This document shows positions 45,985 to 58,869 of a DNA stretch of 64,000 bases, in pieces. Made by a program: the position numbers and the translations under genes. This stretch comes from Delphinapterus leucas (lineage: Eukaryota; Chordata; Mammalia; Artiodactyla; Monodontidae): assembly GCF_002288925.2 (NCBI RefSeq), contig NW_022098008.1:7608036-7672035 (forward strand), read 5' to 3'. Below the pieces are notes generated by a model. It was not told the origin of the DNA, ran no database searches, and was given only the letters and a program-made list of their open reading frames with translations. Positions within the stretch are counted from its first letter, which is position 1. Every line of letters begins with the position of its first letter.

Positions 45985-46453
45985 AACGGATCTTGAGATA
46001 CCATCCCCTCTCTGCCACAGCCCTCCAGGGGCCCTTCATTCACCTGGAGTAAAAGCCAGAGCCATCTGGAATGTTCTGTGAAGTCCAGCCGCTTATTTTC
46101 TCTCTCTCTGATTTTCTAGTACCCTCACTCCCACACCCTGGTCTGATCCTCAGACAAGGCAGACCTGTTCCCTGGGGCTTGTGCACCAGCTAGTCCCATT
46201 TTCTGGGACCCACACCCGACTAATGCCTGTGCCTCCTGCATGTCTTTGCTCAAGCGTTACCTCTTCACTGGGGCCTATATAATTATGTAGGACAAATGGC
46301 AATTGCTCTCCCCACCCCCTACTAGAAGGTGGCTTCCACTTGGACAGGCATCTTGTCCTTTTGGTTCACTTCTATGTCCCCAGGGCCCAGAACAATGCTT
46401 CACACACAAGAACTCAGTTGTTCAACAATCCACTTGCTGAATAAATGCATGAG
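45985..46453 (+). repeat. L2 LINE segment
   Basis: CCAGAGCCATCTGGAATGTT, GTGCCTCCTGCATGTCTTTG, CTCAAGCGTTACCTCTTCAC, then CCCAGGGCCCAGAACAATGC and a CTTGCTGAATAAATGCATGA end follow the known 3' portion of L2. Confidence 0.75.
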
Positions 46454-47056
46454 TATAGAATGCTCTCCACGCGCAGCCTTGGAAGTGGCTCCAGGTGCCC
46501 CCAAGTGGAAGGGACAGGTGAGGCTTTGGAGCCCTTGAGCTAGCTGGGCAAGACTAGGATGCCCTGCAAGGATTCCTCTTCCAAACCCTTCCCTGCATCC
46601 TGACAACAGGAAGAGAAACACCAAGGTCAGTGCAGAATCCACTAGAGCACTAGAGCACGGATTTCCACACTTTTTCTGCAGAAGACTCATTTTGTTAAGT
46701 AAATTCTTATGCATAATCTCATATAAAAGAATGCAAAAGCGGTATTTACTAAATTCTTGTTATAAAAATAATGCAAGATGATAGCATTAAATCATTTAAA
46801 AAATGTGAGGCCAAGTGACCACTGAGTCATAGCACTCTCAGCATCCAGTCGTTTCGGCTGCTTACTTTTGAAATAATACTGATTTATACAAATTAAGTAG
46901 TGTTAAATAAGGTCACCTTGGAATCTCAGTTAATTTGGAGTAGAAGTTGAAATGATAGCAATTTATTCCCTGCTCTACAATACCAGGTTATCCAGGTAAT
47001 ATACAATAAAAGTTGCTTCACTGAGGACCGCCAATGCCTTAAAATTTTGTATATGG

Positions 47057-47262
47057 GGCTTCCCTGGTGGCGCAGTGGTTGAGAGTCCGCCTGCCGATGC
47101 AGGGGACATGGGTTCGTGTCCCGGTCCGGGAGGATCCCACATGCCGCGGAGCGGCTGGGCCCGTGAGCCATGGCCGCTGAGCCTGCGCGTCCAGAGCCTG
47201 TGCTCTGCAACGGGAGAGGCCACAACAGTGAGAGGCCCGCGTACAGAAAAAAAAAAAAAAAA
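47057..47262 (+). mobile_element. CHR-type SINE
   Basis: Near-consensus body beginning GGCTTCCCTGGTGGCGCAGT with an A run of about 16. The target-site duplication TTTGTATATGG lies at 47046-47056 and 47263-47273. Antisense to SEMA5A. Confidence 0.95.
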
Positions 47263-49997
47263 TTTGTATATGGTATACTTTAATGTAATTACTTTTTAAA
47301 TAGAATTAAAACATATGCCATGCATAAAATCCCTTAGCATCTATAGACTTCTGGGGCTCCAGGAAGCATATTTGGTTCTAAGGAACCAAGCATCTTTGAT
47401 AAACAATTTAAAGTGCTTGGAATGAACCTGAGGATGGAGAAAAAACAAAGTAACAGAAAATGAGTTCTAATAACCCTACTCCTGAACATCAGTGAGCCCC
47501 TCTAGATGATTTTGTGAAAAAAACGTGCATTAGGAAAGAGGCCAGTATCAAAGGACATTATAATATCTGGTGTAATATTTAGAATTATGATTGTCAGACA
47601 CTGATGCACCAAACAACTGTTATCCTTCCAAAATGTTGCCATCAATGAAAGCATTGCTGGAAGGTAAGCCTAGTAAGAGCAGCTGCTCTTAGTTTCAAAG
47701 AAATTATTTTCATGGATCCAAGAGGGTTTGGTTTGAAAAATGGCATATTGTCCAATTTGTTAGCCTCAATGTAGGCAAAAGCATCTAATTACTAGAGAAA
47801 TGACTAGTATTTTTATACATAAATTTGCTAAAGTGTTTGTATATAAAATCAATCAAGCATGGGATAAAAGTGTTGAAACCAAAGTGGACTGACTTCTCAA
47901 GGACAAACTCCCTAGCTGAATATTTCCCAAATGTCTGAAAACTGTTGCTTCTAATGCCAAGTTTTCAAACATACAATTACATCCTCAATCACCCAGATGA
48001 TGCAATTCAAACATCACAAAATTTGTTATGTTCAACAAAAATTGTCATGTTCACTAGAAATTAAATACATATATAATAACTGAATTAAAATCAGACATTG
48101 TAGCTAATATAACATTTATTCTGCACATGCAGAGAAGTACCCTGAAAGGAATAAATTGATTATATAGTCATGAAAAATATCAGACCAAGCTGAGCTTTAT
48201 AACACTACTTGAAGACTTTACAGGACAATGACAAGAGGTCTTGCAAAATAAAAAGTAAAAATATAGGAGGAACAGCATATTAGCATGGGATGCTCTGTAG
48301 GACCTCAGTCGACTGGAAGGGTAAACAACTTTGTGTAATTAATGTTGTGTTGGAAGTGTCTTCACAAAGCTAAATTTGTAGTATGGCTTTGACCAAAGCA
48401 TTCTTATGTAGAGCACTTGACTACTGGCAGTCACATTTTAGATCCATTGGGAAACTGAAGAGAAACAATTCTGGCCCTGATGCAGGAATGAGTTTCCCAG
48501 CCATACAACAAGATTTTATTTAGGAATACAGTTAAAAGATTCAAAAGGAACTGCATCTCACAAATAACATGAAGGACCAAGGTTGTTATTTTGAGGCAAC
48601 ATGAAACAGACGTAGAAAAAGACTTCAGCAACCACAGCATGAAGATGCAGCAAATAAAGATGTAGACCCCTGTAATTCTTTGTCTGACTTAGAGTTTTAT
48701 TTTATTGATGTTAAAAAATATTTTTGTCTTTTCAAGACACATTTGTGATGGTGTGTGCTAGGTTTCTCTTGCTGGAAGCATAAGGTCACTTTTGTTGGGT
48801 TGATCAGTTTTGGTCCTCTATTGTATTCTGGCTAAGTCCTAATGAAGGCATTCTACACGAACTGTGACCTTAATAGTCAACATAAATGTAAATATATGGA
48901 TGTTTGTTTTTAATTTTTCCATCAATATTTTCTATCATTTTTTGAAACTAGCTTCATGAAAACAAACAATACTTCATACCCGGTTCCTTTTCTCCATGGT
49001 TCTGAGTTAGAATGCGTTACTAGATTCACTGAAGTACTTATAAAGGCCAGATTATGGATCCTTACTGGGGAGTTATTTTATACAAACCGAACCACTCATA
49101 ATTTATTTATTATTCACGTTATAAACGCTTGCTTCCTGAGATGCACCCTACCACTACAAAGATGGACTTTACTTCAACTTCGGAACATATTGATCTATTT
49201 GCCAGATCACAAAATATATGGAAAACCCTTTTTAGCAGCCTTATTCAGCATCAGTTCCATAAATTTTAGTTTGCAGCTGAGAGAAATGAACATTAAAATT
49301 TGTTTTCTGGTTTATAATATGGGCAGTTTCATTTCTCTCTTATTTTACATAAAATGTGTAACAGGGTGATATACTTCTGTTCAAGAAACATTATTGATAA
49401 TATTACCACAATGTTAAAGGAGAACTTAATGAACATTATTGATATATTCACTTCTCAGTTAATATTTAACAGTCTCATAATTTTATGAATACCTGCTTGA
49501 ACTTATGCAATCAAATAAATAATTTAGCATTCAACAGTAATGTGTGATTTTGCCATTTATTTCTTCAAGAATTTGTCTCTCTTCTATAGTATAATCAGTT
49601 TATTTATGTGCCAGGGGGAATATTATCATAACTGTTACTAAAGTCTTTGACGAGAAAGAGCTCTATCTCGTAAACAAGGCCAAAAGTGCCTCAAGTATCA
49701 GAATGAGAGCTGGTGATTTTTCTGACATATGCAATGTCTACGATATTTGGATTGAAAATGGATATTTTTGTTATAATTTTACAATAACTTGAGATAAACA
49801 TCACTCAGTTCTCCTTTACCCCTTTCCATCTGTTCTCAGTAGATCTTTTGCTCTGTGATTAGCCTGAGTTGGTGATTAATTGCCAGGTGTCGCAACTTTA
49901 CCCAGTTTTGTGTGAAGGAATTTGATTTTGATCTCTATGGCTCTGAGTAGCATCCACAAACACAAATCCATGTGTGTCTAGGGGTGGGGCATTGTCG

Positions 49998-50470
49998 GTA
50001 GGTTTGAATAATGGCCCCTGCAAAAGATATTCATATGCTATTCCCTGGAACCAATGAATGTCACTTTGTAGGGCAAAAAAGAACTTTGCAGATGTTAAAT
50101 TAAATTAAATTAAGGATCTTGAGATGGGAAAATTATCCTGTATTATTCAGGTGGGTCCTAAATACAATCAAATGCTTCCTTACGAGGGAGGCAGAGGGAC
50201 ATTTGACAAACAGCAAGGAACAGGCAATGTGGCCACGAGGCTGAGACTGAAGGCATGCAGCCACCAGAATCTAGAAAAGGCAAAGAAGAGATTCTCCCCT
50301 AGAACCTCCAGAAAGAGTGCGGCCCAGGAGACACCTTGATTTCAGCTCCATAACAATCATTTTGAACTCCTGGCCTCTATGAGAGAGGCCTTTATGAGAG
50401 AATACATTTCTGTTGCTTTAAGTCCCCAAGTTTGTGTTAATTTGTTACAGCAGCCATAGAGAAATGAATG
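49998..50470 (+). mobile_element. MaLR solo LTR, MLT1-like
   Basis: CCCTGGAACCAATGAATGTC, AAGGATCTTGAGATGGGAAA, ATCCTGTATTATTCAGGTGG, GAGACACCTTGATTTCAGCT and TTAATTTGTTACAGCAGCCA follow the MLT1-type order. Slightly rearranged near its 3' end (duplicated CTATGAGAGAGGCC block). Confidence 0.75.
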
Positions 50471-50526
50471 CAGACATAATTACACATGAATTACTCATAT
50501 GCGCTGTGCGCACATGTACGCACGTG

Positions 50527-50570
50527 CGCACACACACACGCACACACATACACACACACACACACACACA
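50527..50570. repeat. CA microsatellite
   Basis: Interrupted CA array with CG and TA variants, preceded by alternating CGCACATGTACGCACGTGCG, which could favour Z-DNA. Confidence 0.95.
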
Positions 50571-50579
50571 TGATTTTAA

Positions 50580-51270
50580 TGTCATCAGGTGAAGAAATTC
50601 ACCTCCATGTTTCTGCCAGACATCTGAGTTGGTCCCTGTACATAGGAAAGATGCAGTTTCTGTTATGCAAGGTCTGTTGGGGGGATACTTGCAGTGGTTT
50701 GGGGAGCGCGGAAAGCGCCTGACCCACGTGTGGTTAGGGATGAATCAAGGGAAGTTTCCCAGGACGGCAAGGTTTGAGCTTGACTGTGAAGGAACTGACA
50801 GTGGAGGGGCAGATGTTCATGAAAAGGGGGGGAATCGGCCATTATGAAGGCCTGGAATGGGAAGAAAGTGTGTGTCTGTGTGAGGACCTGAGTCCCTGGG
50901 GCGGGGAACAGAGAGGGCCGTAGATTTCTGAGTTGGATGCAGCTCAGGACAGGCCTCACGAACCATGCCAAGGAGTTCAGATGTTTTTCCTGAACTACAG
51001 GAAGCCACAGATAAGATGTTAAGCGAGATGTTGGCACGGTGAGATCAGTAATTGAGAAAGAAGTCTCTGGGGATATGACAAGGCCTGGAAAGGAGCGAGG
51101 TAGGCGAACAGGAGATTGGCATAGAGGTCACTGCAGGCAACCAGAGGGCAGACGTTGAGGGCCTGAAATAAGCAGGGACAATGGGATACAGAAGAAGTGT
51201 TGAGTGACCAGCCACCTAGTCGTGGGAAGAGCATTGCCTGTTGAAAAAGTAGATGTGAGGGAGGGAGATG
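50580..51270 (-). repeat. Ancient LINE (L2-like) relic, antisense, uncertain
   Basis: Phrases such as GGAAGCCACAGATAAGATGT and AGTAATTGAGAAAGAAGTC with many GGA/GAG blocks resemble the antisense body of an old LINE. The assignment rests on style more than on a clean match, and overlapping open frames are not gene-like. Confidence 0.35.
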
Positions 51271-52419
51271 CCCACTCACCTGGCCAGACAACTGGTGGAC
51301 GTCAGTAGCTCAAACCTGCCTAAACTATACTATGAAACTGATTCCACCCACTCCTCTGGCTAGGTCTGGCCTAAGCACTGTGCACAATTCTGGACTGCCT
51401 TCTTTCCACCCCACAAGTAACTCCCGTCTTAGAAAAATTACACTACATTTACAATGCCGTTTGAAGTAAAACACAATAGAGCCATAAATCTACTATCAAA
51501 ATAGAGAAGTAGTTGACAAAAAACCAAATTCATAGGATGCTTTGATCATCATACTTTTGAATCAAACATACTTTAGTTCATTGGTAATAAATTCTGGTTT
51601 TTCAAAACCACCTAAAGAAAAAACAACAACAACCAGAAAAACCATATTCATCAGGTGAAAGGTATCACTAACATTACAGGAATTCATAGTAGTTCAGTAA
51701 AAGAAATTCTTTTTCAAAGTCACACAATGACTTATTTGCTTAGAATTCTGCGTCCTGAGATAAGCAAGTGAGATGATATAAAAAAAAATGACACAAACGG
51801 AAATGAAAAATGAGGGAAAACTTATAACCCTTGACTTACAGCACATTTAATAAAGCTCAAGAAGTTGAAATTTGTAAGTGGAAAAAATAAGGAAAATACA
51901 ATAGAAAAGATTAAGCTTTCACGTCTGTTAGGAAGATTTCTCTTCGATTGTCACATATGTGGAAAATTCTGAGAAAGAAACATGCTATTAAAAAGTGAAA
52001 TATTTATTCACTTCCTAATCAGCCCAATTCAGAATTCACGCTGGAGTTTCAGGTATACTTGGGTTTCAATTATTATAATTCTCAATATCACCAGAGGAAA
52101 GTTAATGCCATTTTTAGGGAACAATTTGGGCCTGACTGATTTTTCAAGTTGTGACTTTGAACGAATTCATTACTGCTGACCTTTTGAATCAGCATAGTGA
52201 GTTCAGCCAGACCCAACAGACAAACATGTATGCAAAAAGCTGTCAATCTGGAGCTGACACAATGTTACAAGAGGAGCAATACAACAGCAGAAACCAGGAA
52301 TCAGACAATGAGTGACAGTAAAACACCCTCAAATACCTGCCAGAAAGATATACTGGGGAAAATATTCTAGAATTCCTGATGGGGATGATGTCTGCTGTTC
52401 TTCTGCCCATCACTCCAAC

Positions 52420-52570
52420 ACCCTGCCCTCACAATAGTCACATGAAGCAGGCACTAGTATCAAGTTCATCCTATATAGTAGATAAAAAGGTAAACAACGT
52501 ACAAAGTTCTCCAAGCTATTAAGCAGATGACCTGGGATTTGAACCCAGGCCACCTGGCTTTAGCATCTCT
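52420..52570 (-). repeat. MIR SINE, antisense
   Basis: GATGACCTGGGATTTGAACC CAGGCC is the reverse complement of the tRNA-derived B-box of MIR; the region before it matches the MIR core. Confidence 0.75.
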
Positions 52571-54429
52571 GATGTTCGCCCATGGGCTATGGTCCCTTGT
52601 TTTAGAGAGTAGGGCACTAGGACCGCCCATATTCCTGATGCCTTTCTGCCTCACCAGAGTCCTACGCAAAGATGGAGTTTGCTTGCTTTGAACTTTTCAG
52701 AGGAAATAAAATGTGTTGCTTTCTCTTTGTAATAAAAAGAAGAAAGGCTCTTGGTGGGAAAATGGGAAATAAAATGATTTGGTTGAATAGATGATGCCTG
52801 TTCACTCCGTCTTTACCGAGATTTTGACAAAACCATTCCTAGTTTCAGCGTTGACTCCATACCATACATACTCATTCATTTGAACGCCTTGGCAAGCATC
52901 CCCCTGCCAGTCCCATTTGAGCTCTGAAAGGGCACGGAGAACACAGAAATAAATTTAATTGAGAATAGTCTATCACTCTGCAATTCTGTTGAATTATTCA
53001 AACTCATTTGAAATAATATTCAAGGTAAGACACAGAGCATATATGAGAGGATAAGTGTGTATATAATCCCAAGGAACCACGGGGCCTGGGGCACTCCTGG
53101 GTGCTTATACTCGCTGGGAGCTAGCCTAACTGGTCTCTCCTAGAATGTCACTCTTCCTTGTGTCCAAACAGTCTCAAGATTCCCCTTGCTGTCCTCTTAC
53201 CAAAGGACCCAGCCCTGCAGAGTCTTCCTAAATGGTCCCCAGGTTGTCAACACTGCCACCATTAAAGCGGGAAGTCAAATCTTCCTCCGGAAGCCATCAC
53301 ACAGGCTGTATAAAGCACTGGCTCTAAATTTAGTATTTTCTAGCACAATCATACCCTAAAAAAGCCCTAACATCCCTGAAATAAGTGATGCTAACAGAGA
53401 TACCCTCCTCATTTCCTGAGGCCTACAGGTCTGATTGGGCTGAATAATTAAGCAAAGCTGCTTTTTCTCACTTGTTTTTCCAAACAGGATCACTTTTTCC
53501 CGTACACGTCTATATGTGCCCTCACCCAAGGGAAACTGGTTTAATGGATTATGATGGTGGATAATTAGGTCTCTTAATTATTTTCTTAGGATTATTGTAG
53601 CTGTGAAAATCAAGCCACGTACACATACATTTAAATAGCAATGATAAAATATTTAGTTGCTTTTTAAATTTAGAAATGATATCTGGTTTTGAGAACTATC
53701 TCTGTCTGAGTGTGTTCATCATATTTCTTTGCATATTCAAAGACCTTTTCAATCTATTTATAACCATTTTGATTGGTTTACCTTCTATGGTGGTCTGACA
53801 AATGTCATTTGTCATTGGTTAGATTTGTGTTCACGTTAATACGCAATCTGGGTGATTTGACCAACATATAATGCTTAATTACCCAATTTTAATCGAATCT
53901 ATTTAAAACATGGATGCAGTAAGTCCAAATGTGGCCTACAAAACCTCAGAATTTCACCTTTTCTAGATATCCGACCCTGGGCGTTTCTACATTTCATCCC
54001 TAGGGCTTCTCTGTCAGTTCTAGCTTTTCCTTTAAACAGTGATGAGTCTCAGGAGGAAGAAGCTCTTAGCTTCAGGACGAAGCTTTTACGTTGCCATTAC
54101 ATCAGTGATAAACAAAATTATCATTGCATAATAGTCCTAAGACGGCAAAGCAAACTTTCTCTTCTGATGCTTAACAACACTAAGGACGGTCGTTGAGGCT
54201 TGTCTGTGTTTAGTATGAATGAACTCGTGAAACAGGAAATATGGATAAAAGCCCTGTGTAACCCTTAATCATTTGTAATTAGTTCTATGCCAAGAACACA
54301 CCCCTCCCCCAGACAGGCAGTGTTAACTATCCAGTCATATTTCTACCTAACCCAGTGTACAACTTGTAAACTTATTTATCTAGTATTTTACTGACAAAGA
54401 ATATTCTGTCTGTGACAAGATGTGGGATC

Positions 54430-54830
54430 CAACGGGCTCCTTTCCAAACCCTCCTGCATTTTAGGAATTCTGAGCCTAGCAGAGGTGACAGAAAAGTCAA
54501 GAGTCATTATAACACAACTTGGGAAGTAAAAGTGTACCCCGGGAAAGCATGGAGAAAGGAAGACACTGGGTAGAGGAAATGAGCGTCACACGAAGAAGCT
54601 CAGCCAGGCTCGCATCTGAGCAGGGCTGGAGGAAAAAGGGAGGCTCCTCGGGTAAATGAAAGGGGCAGATGCTTCCTGGGGACAAGGCAACAGCATGTGT
54701 AAGGTCTGTGGGAAGTGAAAAGGCATCTCACGGTCAGGGAACTGCAAGAACGCTGATACGGCTGAAGGCCCTGAGGGACGGCGGGGACCAGCAGGCTTTG
54801 ATGCTGGAAAGAGAGAAAATTCAGACCGTG
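54430..54830 (-). repeat. Ancient LINE (L2-like) relic, antisense, uncertain
   Basis: GCAACAGCATGTGTAAGGTC and GGCTGAAGGCCCTGAGGGAC resemble the GCAAAGGCCCTGAGG block of an old mammalian LINE in reverse. Partial resemblance only. Confidence 0.4.
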
Positions 54831-56239
54831 AAGTTTCTTAGATGATGCAGTTTGAAAACAGACATGTTTACATTTAAGGGGTTTAAGTAGGAAAGTAATA
54901 TAATAGTTTACCTACATTAAGACATTAATCACAGTATAAGGCAGGGGAGACTAAGGCACGGAGCATTGCAAACAACTGACCAAAGTCAGGAATATGATCA
55001 GATAAGCAGTTCAGAAATTGACTGAGGAAAACGGATTGAAAAAAATGAGAAAACAGAAAACAACTCATGAAAGAACATTACTTAGTTTAAGCCCATGGAG
55101 GATAAAGCGAAGAGGCCAAATTCAAGAAGCCTGAATAAGGCAGAATCAGGTGTAGAAGTGGGCAGAATGTACAAGTACAGGCTCCATAATGGAGATGGGA
55201 AATACCACAGACATCGAGTGCTGTGGACAGAATGTCTTGAGTCTGTTGTCTGAGATCAATTTGAGGTGCTGCATTCAAATGGCGGTGGTGCTATGAAAAA
55301 GTATTCTATTGTTCAGAAAAGAAGCTGAATTGGAGGTAAAGACAAAACGTTGTTTATTTTGAGCTTTATATTGTCTTTGCTTGGGAACACAGAGGCTATA
55401 GTGATATAAGAGTGGCTCAGAGGTTGTGATTTGGCTGTTGTTTTGTTCTCTTCTGGGAAGGGAACGGAACAAGAAGTTGCAATAGCTCACACAATCATGA
55501 ATCTGCATTCCACATGCTGATTAACAGGCAGGGTCCATGCCCAGCTGCCGGTCGTATTACCGTTATAACTGAGGACAAACCAAGACCCTTGTGTGAAACA
55601 CTCTTGTTCGGAGTGAGAGATGAGTTACTGGAACACAAAGACACATGGCCAGAGCACGGTGACATTACGATGAAGAAAACTCAGTGCAGGTTGTTCTTCC
55701 ACAGAACAGAGTGAAGCGTCCATCACAGCAGTTGACTGTCTAAGCGTTTTGTTAATGACTTCTCAAAAGCATTAGAGACTTGACCTCTCTTTTCTTCTAG
55801 AACCACCTTCTCCCCACGCTCTTCGACTCTTATTGTCAAGGCTGTCTTCTTCACTCACTAGTTCCTTCTTCTCAGCTTCCTTTTTCGGTTCTTCCTCTGC
55901 TGTGTTCCCTCCAAGTGGTGGTCTGCCCCTGGCATCTGCCTGGCACTCTCATCTTTCCTTCTTGAGGACGATGACCTGGTCCCATGATGGTGAAAACCAT
56001 CAGTACAATGTCTCTCCATTCCTATCCATTGCCAGGAAGTATTCATTCTTCTAACCCTCATCCATTTCCAGGAACTATTCATTCTTCTAACCCTCCCTTG
56101 GGTATCCCCCCATGGGATAATCAAAAGGGGTCTCCAGCTGAATGTATCCAAATCACCATGCATGGTTTCCTTCAGTGTGTCCCAAATTGTTTCTCCCCAT
56201 GGTGTTCCCATATCACTACCCACTCAGTTGCTCGAGTAA

Positions 56240-56990
56240 AAAATATATGAGCCATCCTTGATTCCTTTTGTTTCCTCATTGCCAACATCCAAGCCACCAG
56301 CAAATCCTATTGACTGTAACAGATATAAAAAGATATCAACTCATCCATTTCTTTACCAGTATCTCATGTCTAAACTGCTGCAACAATTTCCTAACTGGTG
56401 TTCTTCCTCCAATCTTGCCCCGTTATAACCCCTTCTCTATACCTCAACAAAAAGTATCTTTTTAATATGAAAATTAGACCATATTTAATACCTTCCTGTG
56501 GCTTTCCACTGTACTTAAAATAAAACCCAGAGTCCCTGGCCTTGTTCATACACTTCATGAGATTTTACCACCACTTCTCTGACCATGTGATACCATTCCT
56601 CTGCCCCTTGACCACTAGAAATCAGTAACTCGAAACTTCTTTACATTCCTTTGGCTCACCAAGGTCATGCCCTCTTCTGGTCCTTTGGATCTGCTGGTCT
56701 CCCTTTCCAGAAATCTCCTCCCCTCACCTCTGCCTGATTCCCCATCATTCAGACATTACCTCAAACATCGCTTGCTAAGGGTGGGCTTTTCCTGACCACC
56801 TTATCTACAGAGCCCCACAGACACTACCTATTGTATCACTGCATTTGATTATCTAATACTTTCCTTAACTATCAATTGAGTAAATGTTTGTCTCCAATGG
56901 TTATCAAATTTCTAAGAGAAGAAAGTCCTTCTCTCTGGCTCACCCCTTTACTCCCTGCACTCAGAAGTCTGCCTGCCACATAGGATATCC
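56240..56990 (+). repeat. L2 LINE segment
   Basis: AACATCCAAGCCACCAGCAA, ATCCTATTGACTGTAAC, TTCCTGTGGCTTTCCACTGT, AAACCCAGAGTCCCTGGCCT and a CAATTGAGTAAATGTTTGTC end follow the plus-strand L2 order. An open frame overlaps it but encodes nothing intact. Confidence 0.7.
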
Positions 56991-57082
56991 TGATAAGAAA
57001 ATATTGAAAGAAAAAATGAATCTAGGAGTTCAGGAAGGCACAATGACTTTGCCTTTAGAAACTTTCCAAACAGAAGATAAAA

Positions 57083-57191
57083 TTTTGTTTTGGCGTGGCA
57101 CGTGGGATCTTCGTTCCCCAGCCAGGGATCAAACCCGTGCCCCCTCCAGTGGAAGCATGGAATCTTAACCACTGGACCATCAGGGAAGCCC
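57083..57191 (-). mobile_element. tRNA-derived SINE fragment, antisense
   Basis: GGGATCAAACCCGTGCCCCC, AATCTTAACCACTGGACCAT and CAGGGAAGCCCC are the reverse of the older SINE head. The 3' body is missing. Confidence 0.85.
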
Positions 57192-57259
57192 CTGGAAGGT
57201 AACAATTTTAAGGCAAAAAGCCTCATTGCATTTGTTATCACGTGACCTTGTTTCAAGAC

Positions 57260-57420
57260 CATAGGTTTAAGATGAGTGTGAAGTTTAGGCAAATCATTTT
57301 GCACATCTATATAATGGGAATAATAATCCCTGTTTTTCTTGTTTCATTAGATTGTTGTAAGATGTGAAGAGATGGATGTGAAGCTCTCTATTAACTCTAG
57401 GGCAAAGTAAGTCAGTAGTA
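57260..57420 (+). repeat. MIR SINE
   Basis: CAAATCATTTTGCACATCTA, TATAATGGGAATAATAATCC and AGATTGTTGTAAGATGTGAA follow the sense MIR core and 3' part. Confidence 0.65.
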
Positions 57421-57989
57421 ACTGGGCCTGGGATCTTCTGTCTTCATTAAGTATTGGAAAGCTCATTCTTGTACTGATGGATTTGCTGCCCATTGAGTGG
57501 GTGTGGCATAACCAGGGTGGTGGCCATCACCACCTGGCCCTGAAGAGTTTTGCATCTGGCAAGAGTATTTGCATCAGAGAATAACTCCTTTGCAAGGTAA
57601 AAAACACAGAGAAAACTTCTTAGCTGTCATCTCTATAACTTCCTCATAGCAGCCTGTAGTAAGACATTCAGATTGCTCTACAGATGAAAATCAGTTCACT
57701 TTTTGCTTTCAATAGGATACATGGTGCACATACTATTACACTGGAGAAAGAGCCACACAATTATTATAACAGGAAAGAGTAAAGCTCAACATATCTGGCA
57801 AACTATATATATATAATACGTGTCTTTTTTTCCTACCAAATTAAGTTACACTGAAAGCAAATCAAATGAAATAAAAGCTTCTGTGTCATATCTACAAATG
57901 TTCATCAAAACAGACAGCTCCAGCACAAATTGTGTGGTTTATATTAGGGACTCAGACTCTGTATAGCTCTAAAAAATGGATTATAATTT

Positions 57990-58470
57990 CTCCTTGCAAC
58001 AGATGAGGTCAGTGAATAATGTTTAGAAAAAATGAAGCCCCCTACCTTCTTCCTCCCCCGACGTGAGCCACAAGGCAGCCCTAGCAATTCTGAAGCCCGG
58101 CACTAGGACCTTCAGCGGTGGGCAGTGGTGCTGGCCGTGGCTTCCAGATGTTTGACAGGGGCAGCAGCAAGAGGCATCAGTGGGATGTGTCCACAAGGTG
58201 CAGGGGTAGGTTATAGAAGAGCTAGCAGAGGAAGGTGGGCTCTAGAGCACTCTACACACGGCAGTGGAGGCCCCCAGGAGGCGCAGAGAAGGCTGGAAGA
58301 GGACAGGGTGGGCCCGGCTGATGTCACTGCACCCTATGACCAGCCGCCGGCACCTACAGCAAAAACCCAGAGGTTTGCCCCTGCTGAAGACTCATTTCGA
58401 CTCAATACTGAAAAGTGGCTGAGAAGGGTCACTGAGGAGAAGAGTTGTCAAATGTCACACCGCTAAAATA
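57990..58470 (+). other. Unassigned GC-richer segment with a 113-codon open frame
   Basis: This stretch is GC-richer than its surroundings and contains an open frame from 58125 to 58466 whose last part includes TEKWLRRVTEEK. An AATAAA-like motif (GCTAAAATAAAACAGAAATG) follows the stop. It could be a decayed processed retrocopy or an LTR part, but I recognise no protein and no flanking duplication. Not called as a gene. Confidence 0.25.
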
Positions 58471-58869
58471 AAACAGAAATGTTCACGCTGATTTGGAATC
58501 TCTAGATAAGTTACAACTCTTGCCCTTTTCCCATCACATAGGTTCCCCAAATGCTAGTTTGAGGAGTAACTCTATGTGTTCATTTTAGTTCTTAAATGAG
58601 AGGGCTTGGTGAACAAAAATTTCACTACACAATAAAAATCCTAACTACTGGGTTAAAAACGTATAGCTCAAACTTACTCAGTCTCAGGGATGGTGTTATA
58701 TTACCTAACGAACACTGATAGCCAAGCAGGCAGCCTGCCAAACAAGGGGAGGGACAGCAGGTCTGTCTGTCAGTCTGTCTTCTCCACTTGCAGACTCAAG
58801 GCCCAAGTCATTACCGCTATGGGCCCTCTCTCTTCATTTGCTCCAACCATCCTTGGGTCTGCCTGGGGG

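Noticed and set aside
48956..49369. Plus-strand open frame of 137 codons
   Set aside because: No recognisable domain or repeat, AT-rich codon content as in surrounding intron, no splice or promoter context.
55858..56223. Minus-strand frame with repeated M-R-V-R-R-M-N units
   Set aside because: The units come from a short local duplication (CATTTCCAGGAA..TATTCATTCTTCTAACCCTC appears twice near 56030-56095), not from a protein repeat.
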